64,000 bases of DNA, from the NCBI RefSeq assembly GCF_013836145.1, contig NZ_CP057483.1:3720001-3784000 (forward strand), in the 5' to 3' direction. Origin of the DNA: Citrobacter sp. RHB25-C09. GTDB lineage: Bacteria > Pseudomonadota > Gammaproteobacteria > Enterobacterales > Enterobacteriaceae. How positions within the stretch are numbered: position 1 is the stretch's first letter; each line of letters opens with the position of its first letter. The position numbers and the translations under genes were made by a program. Below the pieces are notes generated by a model that saw nothing but the letters and a program-made list of their open reading frames with translations, was not told the origin of the DNA and ran no database searches. Positions 1-8,177 of this stretch are shown here, piece after piece.

Positions 1-875
1 AGCACGGCTATAAAATTGCTGTTATCGAAAATGAATTCGGCGAAGTTTCCGTAGACGATCAGCTGATTGGCGATCGTGCTACCCAGATCAAAACGCTGAC
101 CAACGGTTGCATCTGCTGCACCCGTTCGAACGAACTTGAAGACGCCCTGTTAGACCTGCTTGATAACCTTGACAAAGGCAACATCAACTTCGACCGTCTG
201 GTCATTGAGTGCACCGGCATGGCCGATCCCGGGCCGATCATTCAGACCTTTTTCTCCCATGAAGTGATTTGCCAGCGCTACCTGCTGGACGGCGTCATTG
301 CGCTGGTTGATACCGTTCACGCGGATGAACAGATGAACCAGTTCACCATCGCTCAGTCGCAGGTGGGCTATGCCGACCGCATTCTGCTGACCAAAACCGA
401 CGTCGCAGGCGATAGCGAAAAACTGCGTGAGCGCCTGGCGCGCATCAACGCCCGTGCCCCGGTGTACACCGTAACGCATGGCGATATCGATCTCTCCCTG
501 CTGTTCGACACCAACGGCTTTATGCTCGAAGAGAACGTGGTCAGCGCCAAACCACGCTTCCATTTTATCGCCGACAAGCAAAACGATATCTCGTCAATTG
601 TGGTGGAATTAGACTACCCGGTAGACATCAGTGAAGTATCGCGAGTCATGGAAAACCTGCTGCTGGAATCTGCGGAAAAGCTGTTACGTTACAAAGGCAT
701 GCTGTGGATTGACGGCGAGCCAAACCGCCTGCTGTTTCAGGGCGTCCAACGCCTCTACAGCGCCGACTGGGACCGTCCGTGGGGCGATGAACAGCCACAC
801 AGCACCCTGGTATTTATCGGTATTAATCTGCCGGAAGAAGAGATCCGCGCCGCGTTCGCCGGGTTGAAGAAGTAA
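1..875 (+). CDS. yjiA: COG0523 GTPase YjiA, 3' part (5' end outside window)
   Basis: SIMIBI-class P-loop GTPase of the COG0523/CobW family, whose members act as metallochaperones or metal-responsive GTPases. The reading frame is open from base 3 and lacks only the first few dozen codons, so the Walker A loop lies outside the window. The family metal-binding CxCC motif is visible (GCICC, bases about 108-122), followed by ECTGMADPGP of the switch/Walker B region and the base-recognition TKTD motif near 390. The C-terminal CobW_C domain is complete. The protein matches E. coli YjiA almost residue for residue. The physiological substrate of YjiA is not settled; a role in metal homeostasis is family inference. 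Confidence 0.96.
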   Translation, partial: HGYKIAVIENEFGEVSVDDQLIGDRATQIKTLTNGCICCTRSNELEDALLDLLDNLDKGNINFDRLVIECTGMADPGPIIQTFFSHEVICQRYLLDGVIALVDTVHADEQMNQFTIAQSQVGYADRILLTKTDVAGDSEKLRERLARINARAPVYTVTHGDIDLSLLFDTNGFMLEENVVSAKPRFHFIADKQNDISSIVVELDYPVDISEVSRVMENLLLESAEKLLRYKGMLWIDGEPNRLLFQGVQRLYSADWDRPWGDEQPHSTLVFIGINLPEEEIRAAFAGLKK

Positions 876-885
876 TTATCATCAA

Positions 886-958
886 TTGCCCGATGGCGCT
901 GCGCTTATCGGGCCTGGCAACGCGTAGGCCGGATAAGGCGAAGCCGCCATCCGGCAAT
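886..958. repeat. REP/BIME pair
   Basis: Two head-to-head REP units (pattern CGATGGCGCTGCGCTTATCG, then GCCGGATAAGGCG...GCCATCCGGCA in inverse orientation) just after yjiA. Expected role: transcript 3'-end stabilisation or a gyrase/IHF-bound BIME. Confidence 0.9.
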
Positions 959-984
959 GCGGCTGACAGTTAGCCAACCTGCCG

Positions 985-1149
985 TTACTCAACCTGATCC
1001 CGCCTTAACCCCAGATCTTTCAACCGCTCGTCGCTCATCTGCTGCAAAATGCGTCTTGTTTGCGCCCGCAGCCGCCATCGTTGTATTGCTCGCCAGACCT
1101 GTACAAAGCCAATGAACGGCTGTTTCGCTCTGTTCTCGTGAAATTCCAT
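985..1149 (-). CDS. yjiS: YjiS, DUF1127 small basic protein
   Basis: A 54-residue ORF starting MEFHENRAKQPF and ending RRDQVE, preceded by a strong GGAGG Shine-Dalgarno (bases 1156-1160 on the plus strand). It is DUF1127: an N-terminal arginine-rich segment (WRAIQRWRLRAQTRR) followed by the family signature 'L.dmsDerLkDlGlrR' seen here as QMSDERLKDLGLRRD. DUF1127 proteins in alpha- and gammaproteobacteria are reported as RNA-binding or stress-linked small proteins; YjiS itself has no firm function. It is divergent from the MocR gene, as in E. coli. An overlapping longer ORF in another frame is a shadow. Confidence 0.9.
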   Translation of the reverse strand: MEFHENRAKQPFIGFVQVWRAIQRWRLRAQTRRILQQMSDERLKDLGLRRDQVE

Positions 1150-1204
1150 GCTGTACCTCCCCGCCTCATCAATGACGTTATTCTGGCGCTTTTGCGGAGG
1201 AACA

Positions 1205-1305
1205 ATACAGACTCACAAAACACTTTTATTTAACATACAGATTGGTTAAAACAGTATCTGCACAGCAAATATTGCATCTGTCTGTACTGGTTTTTGTATC
1301 TGTAT
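1205..1305. promoter_or_regulatory. Candidate MocR operator repeats between yjiS and yjiR
   Basis: The heptamer ATACAGA occurs twice in direct orientation exactly 30 bp apart (1205-1211, 1235-1241). It appears again in inverse orientation as TCTGTAT at 1299-1305, with a 6/7 match at 1281-1287. MocR regulators such as PdxR and GabR bind spaced repeats in divergent promoters, so autoregulation and control of yjiS are plausible. This is inference. Confidence 0.4.
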
Positions 1306-1326
1306 GGCATCCACGAGGGATACAGC

Positions 1327-2739
1327 ATGGCGCGTTATCAGCATCTGGCCAATTTACTGGCTGAACGTATTGAGCAAGGTCTGTATCGTCACGGGGAGAA
1401 ATTGCCGTCGGTGCGAAGCCTGAGTCAGGAGCACGGGGTCAGTATCAGTACCGTGCAACAGGCGTACCAGACGCTCGAAACGCTGCAGCTCATTACCCCA
1501 CAGCCGCGTTCGGGCTATTTTGTCGCGCCTCGCAAGGCGCAACCGCCAACGCCTCCTATGTCACGACCAGTACAGCGTCCCGTTGAAATCACCCAGTGGG
1601 ATCAGGTGCTGGATATGCTGGCAGGTCATCACGACAAATCCATCATTCCGTTTAGCAGCGGCGTCCCCGATGTCAGCCAGCCCAGCTTAAAACCTCTGTG
1701 GCGAGAATTAAGCCGGGTGTCGCAGCATAATCAGGGGACAGTACTGGGCTATGACGAACTGCCTGGCTGTCGCGAATTACGTCAACAGATTGCGCGACTG
1801 ATGCTTGACGATGGTTCGGTCGTTAACGCCGATGATATCGTGATCACCAACGGCAGCCAGAGCGGAATGTCGCTGGCGCTGCTGGCCGTTTGTCAGGTGG
1901 GGGATATTGTCGCCGTCGAATCTCCGGCCTATTACGGCACCATGCAATTGCTACGCGGCTTAGGGATAAGAGTGATTGAAATCCCCACTGATTCAGAGCA
2001 GGGGATCAGCATAGAAGCACTGGAAATGGCGCTGGAGCAGTGGCCGATCAAAGGCGTGATTCTGGTCCCCAACTGCAATAACCCGCTTGGATTTATCATG
2101 CCGGACGCGCGGAAAAAAGCGGTTCTGGCCCTCGCCCAGCGCCATGATATCGTCATTTTTGAAGATGACGTCTACGGCGAACTGGCCTCGGACTATCCTC
2201 GCCCACGAACCATCCACTCCTGGGATATTGACGGTCGGGTGATCCTGTGCAGTTCCTTTACCAAATCTGTGGCACCCGGTCTGCGAGTCGGTTGGGTCGC
2301 ACCGGGTCGCTATCATGACAAGCTGCTGCACATGAAATATGCGGTTATCGGTACCAATGTCCCCGCCACTCAACTGGCCGCAGCGGCGTTTGTCCGGGAA
2401 GGGCATTATCACCGCCATGTTCGCCGGATGCGCCAGATCTATCAGCGTAATATTGATATCTATACCTGCTGGGTACGGGAATATTTCCCCTGTGGCATCT
2501 GCATTACCCGCCCAAAAGGTGGCTTTCTGCTGTGGGTTGAATTACCCGAGCAGGTTGATATGGTCTGCGTTGCCAAACAGCTTTGCCGCCTGAAAATTCA
2601 GGTCGCGCCAGGTTCACTTTTTTCCGCCTCCGGAAAATACCGTAACTGCGTGCGCATTAACTGTGCGTTGTCGCCAGACGAGAAACATCAGCAGGTGATG
2701 CAACAGCTTGGCGAGGCGATAAAGGTGGCGATGGAGTAG
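1327..2739 (+). CDS. yjiR: MocR/GntR-family regulator with aminotransferase domain, YjiR
   Basis: Fusion regulator of the MocR subfamily: an N-terminal winged-helix GntR domain (about residues 1-70, with the motif GEKLPSVRSLSQEHGVSISTVQQAY) joined to a class-I aminotransferase fold. The PLP-binding lysine is visible in CSSFTKSVAPGLRVG (K313), with the NCNNPLG and DDVYGEL signatures upstream. I chose the ATG at 1327 because GAGGGA lies about 8 bases upstream and the protein then begins MARYQHLA like E. coli YjiR (470 residues); an earlier in-frame ATG at 1294 has no ribosome site. MocR proteins usually sense PLP or an amino-acid-PLP adduct. The target of YjiR is not established here. Confidence 0.93.
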   Translation: MARYQHLANLLAERIEQGLYRHGEKLPSVRSLSQEHGVSISTVQQAYQTLETLQLITPQPRSGYFVAPRKAQPPTPPMSRPVQRPVEITQWDQVLDMLAGHHDKSIIPFSSGVPDVSQPSLKPLWRELSRVSQHNQGTVLGYDELPGCRELRQQIARLMLDDGSVVNADDIVITNGSQSGMSLALLAVCQVGDIVAVESPAYYGTMQLLRGLGIRVIEIPTDSEQGISIEALEMALEQWPIKGVILVPNCNNPLGFIMPDARKKAVLALAQRHDIVIFEDDVYGELASDYPRPRTIHSWDIDGRVILCSSFTKSVAPGLRVGWVAPGRYHDKLLHMKYAVIGTNVPATQLAAAAFVREGHYHRHVRRMRQIYQRNIDIYTCWVREYFPCGICITRPKGGFLLWVELPEQVDMVCVAKQLCRLKIQVAPGSLFSASGKYRNCVRINCALSPDEKHQQVMQQLGEAIKVAME

Positions 2740-2781
2740 CCTCTGACAGCCGCTCCGCTTTGGTTACTGGATGTCAGTCTC

Positions 2782-3747
2782 TCAATGCACAACGTTCTGC
2801 ATGTCGTCTGTGGAGAGTCCGGTCAGACGCTGTACCGTTTGACGATCAATCCCCTCCGCGAGCATCGTTTCGGCAATGCGCCGCGCAGCGGCGCGTTGGC
2901 CTTCAGCCAACCCTTCCAGTCTGCCTTCCTGTCTGCCTTCCTGTTTTCCTTGTTCCAGGCCCTGGCGGATTCCTTTTCTGAGAATCGCATTGCGAAATCT
3001 TTCTGCAACCGTCATCAATCGCTCCTTATGTTGTGGTATCTGCTCCGCCAGTTCTTCCAGAAATACGGTAAATCGCGGCGTATGCCCATGCTGTCGCTGC
3101 AAATAATTAAACAGCGCTTTCAGCTGTCTGTCATTAGCGCAACCGGTAACGACTAGCGATGCCAGTTGTTCAACCAGCCCCAGCAAATCCCGCCGACGAA
3201 TATGCTTTTGGATCAGTTCAAGCAGTGCCATCCGCCTATGCTGCATAATTTCATCATCCGGAATCACCGTGATATCCACCAACGGGAAAGCGGCGCTGTA
3301 GATCTCACGCGCAAGTTCAGGGTCGGCAAATTCATCCAGCCAGTTCAGAGTAAAAGGATAGGGACTCTCTGCGCCGTGATAAAACAGCATAGGAACCACC
3401 AACGGCAACCGCTTATGCCCGGCATCTAAATGCTGCTGCATTGCTGCAATGGCATAGCGCATCAGTCTGAATGCCATATGCGCATCGGGCGTACTTTGGT
3501 GTTCGATAACCACATAGATGTAACCATCGCCGTCGGTGGTTTTTACTGACCACAGTACATCTGAATAATAGGCACGCAGGTTCTCCTCAATAAAACTGGT
3601 CGACTCGAGCTTCAGCGTCTGCAAATCGCACAGTTTTCGCAGCGCACCCGGTAGATGAATATCCAGAAAATCTCGGGCTGTTTCCGGATGACGCAGGAAG
3701 GTTTTAAACACGGCGTCATGCGGTGTGGATGTGGTCGGTTTGCTCAT
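2782..3747 (-). CDS. rpnD: Rpn family recombination-promoting nuclease/putative transposase (yjiP/yjiQ position)
   Basis: A 321-residue member of the Rpn/YhgA-like family (Transposase_31), a PD-(D/E)XK-fold DNA endonuclease shown in E. coli to promote RecA-independent recombination. The start (HDAVFKTFLRHPETARDFL) is the family signature. The nuclease core is visible as YYSDVLW followed by IYVVIEHQS, with the acidic/glutamine catalytic pair typical of Rpn. The C-terminus is a charged low-complexity tail of repeating EQG/QEG/LEG units (about residues 265-290), a known hypervariable part of the family. It lies where E. coli K-12 carries the broken yjiP/yjiQ (rpnD), but here the frame is intact. 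The assignment to RpnD rests on synteny. Confidence 0.82.
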   Translation of the reverse strand: MSKPTTSTPHDAVFKTFLRHPETARDFLDIHLPGALRKLCDLQTLKLESTSFIEENLRAYYSDVLWSVKTTDGDGYIYVVIEHQSTPDAHMAFRLMRYAIAAMQQHLDAGHKRLPLVVPMLFYHGAESPYPFTLNWLDEFADPELAREIYSAAFPLVDITVIPDDEIMQHRRMALLELIQKHIRRRDLLGLVEQLASLVVTGCANDRQLKALFNYLQRQHGHTPRFTVFLEELAEQIPQHKERLMTVAERFRNAILRKGIRQGLEQGKQEGRQEGRLEGLAEGQRAAARRIAETMLAEGIDRQTVQRLTGLSTDDMQNVVH

Positions 3748-3975
3748 GGCGGTCCGTCACCTGAAAAAAGTGGGTGCCACGTTATCGCGTCTCATCCACT
3801 GCTTCATGCGCCAATTGTTCTATTTGCGAGGCGTTATCAGCTAAATCTGGCGCCATATGTAACAGCATCATTATCGCGGAACGCGCTACGCAGATTCGAA
3901 GCAGCAGCGACGATTGCCCCTTTTCCATCGTTCGGCCTGTGGTATAACTTTCATTATCTACTGGAGGTGCTGACC

Positions 3976-4791
3976 GTGACCCACACCCGAAATATTCCGC
4001 AGTCGTTCTGGCGCGACGAACGGTTGCCGTGGCTGGAGCTGCGCAGTACCTGGCGGAGCCGTCAGCCCTATAAGCGCCATTGCCATCCGCAGCTCTCCGT
4101 TGGCGCAATTCTGGAAGGTGAAACCTGCTGTATTTATGATGGCAAAGCGTACCGTTTGCAGGTGGGCGATCTGATCGTGATCCCACCAGAGGTCCCGCAC
4201 AGCTGTAATCCGGTTGACGGGCACTGTCGCAGCTATCATATGCTCTATCTGGACGCTGACTGGTGTCTTACTCAACTAACCGAGGCTGATGCCGGTATGC
4301 GGCTTTCTGCGCCTGATCCCGTTATCCGCAATCCCCTGCTTTTTCAGCATTACCTCGAGATTGTGACGTTGATGGAGCAACAACAAACAACGCAACTCGC
4401 CGATGCCGTCGGTACGCTGCTGCGCGTGTTGCCGTTACAGTCTGCTGAACCGGATGACCCGCGCGCCACCAGCCGGTATCTGCGGGAACGTCTGGTAAGT
4501 AATCTCCTTTCTCCCCCCTCGCTGGATGCGCTCGCACAGGAATTTGGCATTCGGAAGGAAACGCTGATCCGCACCTTTAAGCAGGACACCGGGCTGACGC
4601 CGGGATGCTATCTGAACATCGCCCGTCTCGACTACGCGAGAGAGCGTCTGCGTGCCGGAGAGGAGATCGCCGACGTTGGTTATCAGAGCGGTTTTGCCGA
4701 TCAAAGCCATTTTCACCGCACCTTTGTCACCTATACCGCCGCCACGCCGCGCCAGTACGCCTCAGGGAGATCAATATCAGACAATAAATAG
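3976..4791 (+). CDS. AraC-family transcriptional regulator
   Basis: A 271-residue AraC/XylS regulator: N-terminal cupin-type ligand-binding domain (HCHPQLSVGAILEGE... VGDLIVIPPEVPHSC, about residues 35-85) and C-terminal double helix-turn-helix (LDALAQEFGIRKETLIRTFKQ and IADVGYQSGFADQSHFHRTF). No ATG suits the start; GTG at 3976 has a GGAGG seven bases upstream and gives the usual family length. The LysE-type exporter gene starts 48 bases after the stop, in the same direction. The regulator therefore probably controls that exporter in response to the small molecule it exports. The ligand cannot be told from sequence. Confidence 0.85.
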   Translation: MTHTRNIPQSFWRDERLPWLELRSTWRSRQPYKRHCHPQLSVGAILEGETCCIYDGKAYRLQVGDLIVIPPEVPHSCNPVDGHCRSYHMLYLDADWCLTQLTEADAGMRLSAPDPVIRNPLLFQHYLEIVTLMEQQQTTQLADAVGTLLRVLPLQSAEPDDPRATSRYLRERLVSNLLSPPSLDALAQEFGIRKETLIRTFKQDTGLTPGCYLNIARLDYARERLRAGEEIADVGYQSGFADQSHFHRTFVTYTAATPRQYASGRSISDNK

Positions 4792-4809
4792 CGCCTGATG
4801 TTGGATAGC

Positions 4810-4838
4810 GTGACCTCAGATTCCCTTGCTGAGGTCAC
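4810..4838 (+). promoter_or_regulatory. Perfect hairpin sequestering the LysE-gene ribosome binding site
   Basis: GTGACCTCAG (4810-4819), a 9-base loop, then the exact complement CTGAGGTCAC (4829-4838), ending one base before the ATG at 4840. The right arm contains the only Shine-Dalgarno (GAGGT). In RNA this 10-bp stem would hide the ribosome site; in DNA it is also a fine operator dyad. Confidence 0.55.
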
Positions 4839-4839
4839 T

Positions 4840-5478
4840 ATGGAACATCTGTCTGTACTCTTCCCTTCTGCCTTTCCCGCGCTGGCGCTGGCGCATTTTG
4901 TGGCGCTGCTCAGTCCGGGGCCTGATTTCTTCTTGCTGGTTGGCTATGCCGTGCGTTATCGCCTGCGCGGCAGCGCCGGTTTATGTGTTGGTATCGCCGC
5001 CGGTAACGGGCTGTATATCCTGTTGGCCATTGCTGGCTGGGGCATCCTTCGGCACGCGCCTCTGCTGTTTACCCTTATCGAACTGGCTGGTGCGCTTTAT
5101 TTGTTATGGATCGGCAGTCTGCTGCTGCGCAGTCGTCCGCCATCGCTGACGGACAAAGAGAAACCGTTGAGCTGTCCCGGAGTGGGAAAACAGGTCATGC
5201 TGGGGCTGGGTTCATCGCTGCTCAATCCCAAAAATGCGCTGTTCTATCTGGCGCTGATGACTTCGCTACTTGGCCCGACGGTGACGTTTTTACAGCAGGC
5301 GATAAGTGGGATCTGGATGACAAGCGTCGTGCTGGTCTGGGACTTAGTGGTTGTCTTGTGTATCGGCTTACCCTGGATTCAAAGCCGCTTAAGTCGTGGG
5401 ATCGTGTGGATCGAACGTGTCGCGGGGGGCGTATTAATCGCCTTTGCCTGCGGGGTCGTACTGCGTTTTCTTTTCTGA
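4840..5478 (+). CDS. LysE/RhtB-family amino-acid exporter
   Basis: A 212-residue integral membrane protein of the LysE/RhtB translocator family. The family signature FVALLSPGPDFFLLVGYAVR near the N-terminus is clear, followed by the loop GSSLLNPKNALFYLAL and about six hydrophobic segments. RhtB-type proteins export neutral amino acids, homoserine, threonine or cysteine derivatives; the specificity here is unknown. I start at the ATG at 4840 rather than the ORF start at 4798, because the latter lacks a ribosome site and the shorter form has the family N-terminus. Downstream of, and probably controlled by, the AraC gene. Confidence 0.85.
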   Translation: MEHLSVLFPSAFPALALAHFVALLSPGPDFFLLVGYAVRYRLRGSAGLCVGIAAGNGLYILLAIAGWGILRHAPLLFTLIELAGALYLLWIGSLLLRSRPPSLTDKEKPLSCPGVGKQVMLGLGSSLLNPKNALFYLALMTSLLGPTVTFLQQAISGIWMTSVVLVWDLVVVLCIGLPWIQSRLSRGIVWIERVAGGVLIAFACGVVLRFLF

Positions 5479-5581
5479 GATGGGGTAAACTCTTTTTGAT
5501 TACCATCAAATTTTAATTAAGCTTAATCTGTATAAGTAATTCCTCTGCCTGACGTCCATGTGACGGTATTTCTTTTCGCTT

Positions 5582-5597
5582 CCCCTTCGGGGGTTTT
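5582..5597 (+). other. Short CCCC-TTCG-GGGG hairpin with T-run before mdtM
   Basis: A four-bp stem with a UUCG tetraloop followed by TTTT, 20 bases before the mdtM start. Too short to call a terminator with confidence; it could be a weak attenuator or a leader structure. Confidence 0.25.
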
Positions 5598-5617
5598 CCC
5601 ACATGGAGTGCGTTTTT

Positions 5618-6859
5618 ATGCAACGGATGATGAGTTTTTTCTCCCGGCACGCCACGGCTTTTTTCTTCCCAATGGCGTTGATTATCTATGACTTTGCCGC
5701 CTATCTGACGACAGACATGATACAGCCTGGCATCATTAACGTGGTGCGGGACTTTAATGCGGATGTCAGTCTGGCACCTGCGGCCGTCAGCCTCTACCTC
5801 GCAGGTGGAATGGTGCTGCAATGGCTGCTTGGACCGCTTTCTGACCGCATCGGTCGGCGTCCGGTACTGATTACCGGTGCGCTTATTTTTGCCCTCGCCT
5901 GTGCCGCCACGCTGTTCACTACCACCATGACGCAATTTCTGGTGGCGCGCGTGGTACAAGGCACCAGCATCTGCTTTATCGCGACGGTGGGTTACGTCAC
6001 CATCCAGGAAGCCTTTGGTGAGACGAAAGGCATCAAGCTGATGGCGATCATCACCTCTATCGTACTGGTTGCGCCGATTATTGGCCCGCTGTCGGGTGCG
6101 GCACTTATGCATTTTGTCCACTGGAAGGTGCTGTTCGGCATTATCGCGGTCATGGGGTTTATCGCCTTTCTGGGGCTGCTGATGACGATGCCAGAAACAG
6201 TGCAGCGCGGCGCGGTGCCGTTTAGTGCGCTAAGCGTGCTGCGGGATTTCCGCGACGTCTTTCGCAATCGAGTGTTCCTGTTTGGCGCGGCAACCATTGC
6301 GTTGAGCTATATCCCGATGATGACGTGGGTTGCGGTTTCCCCGGTCATTCTTATCGATGCAGGCGGAATGACCACAACACAATTTGCGTGGACGCAGGTG
6401 CCGGTATTCGGCGCGGTGATCCTTGCCAATATGATTGTCGCTCGATGGGTAAAAGACCCCACCGACCCACATTTTATCTGGCGCGCAGTACCCATTCAGC
6501 TTTGCGGGTTAGCAGTGCTGATCGCGGGAAACGTGTTGTGGCCGCACGTCTGGCTGTGGTCGGTGACTGGCACCAGCCTGTATGCGTTTGGCATTGGCAT
6601 GATCTTCCCAACGCTGTTTCGCTTCACGCTGTTTACCAACAACCTGCCGAAAGGCACTGTCTCGGCGGCGCTTAATATGGTGATCCTGGCGATAATGGCG
6701 GGGGCGGTCGAAGTCGCACGTTGGCTGTGGTTTAACGGCGGACGTATTCCGTTTCATCTGCTGGCCGTTATCGCGGGGGTATTGGTGGTATTTACACTGC
6801 GGGGACTGTTACTGCGTGTGCGCCAGTATAGCAGCACGGAACTGGCGACGGAGAAATAA
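5618..6859 (+). CDS. mdtM: Multidrug MFS efflux transporter MdtM
   Basis: Twelve-helix major facilitator of the DHA1 drug:H+ antiporter group, in the inner membrane. E. coli MdtM exports chloramphenicol, quaternary ammonium compounds and bile salts and helps alkaline pH tolerance. Motif A between helices 2 and 3 (GPLSDRIGRRPVLITG) and antiporter motif C-like glycines in helix 5 (IVLVAPIIGPLSGAAL) are visible, and the acidic residue in FFPMALIIYDFAAYL of helix 1 is kept. The start at 5618 (MQRMMSFFSRH) follows a GGAG about 10 bases upstream and gives 413 residues, against 410 in E. coli. Nearly identical to YjiO/MdtM through the core. Confidence 0.95.
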   Translation: MQRMMSFFSRHATAFFFPMALIIYDFAAYLTTDMIQPGIINVVRDFNADVSLAPAAVSLYLAGGMVLQWLLGPLSDRIGRRPVLITGALIFALACAATLFTTTMTQFLVARVVQGTSICFIATVGYVTIQEAFGETKGIKLMAIITSIVLVAPIIGPLSGAALMHFVHWKVLFGIIAVMGFIAFLGLLMTMPETVQRGAVPFSALSVLRDFRDVFRNRVFLFGAATIALSYIPMMTWVAVSPVILIDAGGMTTTQFAWTQVPVFGAVILANMIVARWVKDPTDPHFIWRAVPIQLCGLAVLIAGNVLWPHVWLWSVTGTSLYAFGIGMIFPTLFRFTLFTNNLPKGTVSAALNMVILAIMAGAVEVARWLWFNGGRIPFHLLAVIAGVLVVFTLRGLLLRVRQYSSTELATEK

Positions 6860-6864
6860 TAGAG

Positions 6865-6945
6865 CCCCGGATGGCGCTGACGCTTATCCGGCCTACAGAG
6901 TCCAGTCCCGTAGGCCGGATAAGGTGCTTGCACCGCCATCCGGCA
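6865..6945. repeat. REP/BIME pair between mdtM and the metC-like gene
   Basis: Two inverted REP units (CGGATGGCGCTGACGCTTAT... and ...GTAGGCCGGATAAGGTGC...GCCATCCGGC) in the convergent gap. Confidence 0.9.
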
Positions 6946-6956
6946 TTCCTGCAACG

Positions 6957-8147
6957 TTACGCGATGCGCGCAAAACCCGCTTCAAGATCGGCAATCAAAT
7001 CGCCAATGTCTTCCAGCCCGATATGCACCCTCACCAGCGTTCCGCTGAAATCGACGTCTGCCGCCGGGCGAATGCTGTTCAACTCCTCCGGCTGGTTCGC
7101 CAGGATCAGCGACTCAAACCCGCCCCATGAATATGCCATATGGAACAGCGAGAAGTTATCGAGGTAATTCGCCAGCTCCTCATCCGACAACCGCTTTTTC
7201 AGCACGAAGGAGAACAGACCTGAACTCCCCGTGAAATCGCGCGCGAAATACTCGTGCCCCGGACACTCCGGCAACGCCGGATGGTTCACCCGCGCCACTT
7301 CTGGTCTGGCAGATAACCAGCGCGCAATCTCAATGCTGCTTTCCTGATGCTGCTTCAGGCGCACTGCCAGCGTGCGCAGCCCACGGCTGCCGTTATAGGC
7401 AGTGTCGGCGTCCAGCGTCTGCCCCATCAGGTACGAATTCTCACGCAGACGATCCCAGCAGCGGGCGTTTGACACCGCCGTCCCCAGCATACCGTCCGAA
7501 TGGCCGATGGTGTATTTAGTGCCCGCCTGAATCGAAATATCCACGCCATAGTCCAGCGCCTTAAACAGCACGCCAGCCGCCCAGGTGTTGTCGATCATAA
7601 TGACGATCTCCGGATTCACCGCGCGGATCGCCTTCACCATGCCCGGCACGTCCTGCACTTCCATGGTGATCGAACTCGGCGACTCAAGGAACACCACTTT
7701 CGTTTCCGGGCGGATCAGGTCGGCAATCCCCGCGCCAATCATCGGATCGTAATAAGTGGTTTCAACGTTGAATTTACTCAGGATCTTATTGCAGAAGTCC
7801 TGCGTCGGTTCGTAGGCCGCGCCGGTCATCAGCAGGTGATCGCCCCCCTCGACGAAAGCGAGGATCGCATTCGTGACTGCCGCCGCGCCGCACGGATAAA
7901 GCGCACAGCCCACGCCCCCCTCCAGGTCGCTCATCGCCTTTTGAAAAGCGAAGTGGGTATAGGTGCCGCGACGACCGTAAAACAACTCCCCGTTGGCACG
8001 ATTAGCCGTGGCGAATTTTTTGTCCTTTACAGTCTCGAACACCAGCGAAGACGCGCGTTGGATCACGGGGTTAACCGCCCCCTGGGTGTAACGCTTATCA
8101 CGTCCGGCAATGACTAACTGGGTTTCGATCTTCAGTGAATCTTTCAT
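6957..8147 (-). CDS. Cystathionine beta-lyase-like PLP enzyme (MetC paralogue)
   Basis: A 396-residue Cys/Met-metabolism PLP enzyme closest to cystathionine beta-lyase. The Schiff-base lysine is K211 in IQAGTKYTIGHSD, the cofactor-binding aspartate is in IMIDNTWAAG (D186), and the Tyr/Arg pair contacting PLP phosphate of the partner subunit is in FYGRRGTYTH. Such enzymes cleave the C-S bond of cystathionine, cystine or related thioethers, giving pyruvate, ammonia and a thiol. It is probably not the housekeeping metC, because it is paired with a DAACS symporter gene 30 bases upstream in the same direction and a divergent LysR gene. The unit looks like uptake and beta-elimination of a sulfur amino acid. 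Exact substrate unknown. Confidence 0.82.
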   Translation of the reverse strand: MKDSLKIETQLVIAGRDKRYTQGAVNPVIQRASSLVFETVKDKKFATANRANGELFYGRRGTYTHFAFQKAMSDLEGGVGCALYPCGAAAVTNAILAFVEGGDHLLMTGAAYEPTQDFCNKILSKFNVETTYYDPMIGAGIADLIRPETKVVFLESPSSITMEVQDVPGMVKAIRAVNPEIVIMIDNTWAAGVLFKALDYGVDISIQAGTKYTIGHSDGMLGTAVSNARCWDRLRENSYLMGQTLDADTAYNGSRGLRTLAVRLKQHQESSIEIARWLSARPEVARVNHPALPECPGHEYFARDFTGSSGLFSFVLKKRLSDEELANYLDNFSLFHMAYSWGGFESLILANQPEELNSIRPAADVDFSGTLVRVHIGLEDIGDLIADLEAGFARIA

Positions 8148-8177
8148 ACGTTTTTATCCTTAATCCGTGCGTAAATC

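Noticed and set aside
1035..1223. 62-codon ORF overlapping yjiS on the same strand
   Set aside because: Frame is wrong; the yjiS frame has a GGAGG and the DUF1127 motif.
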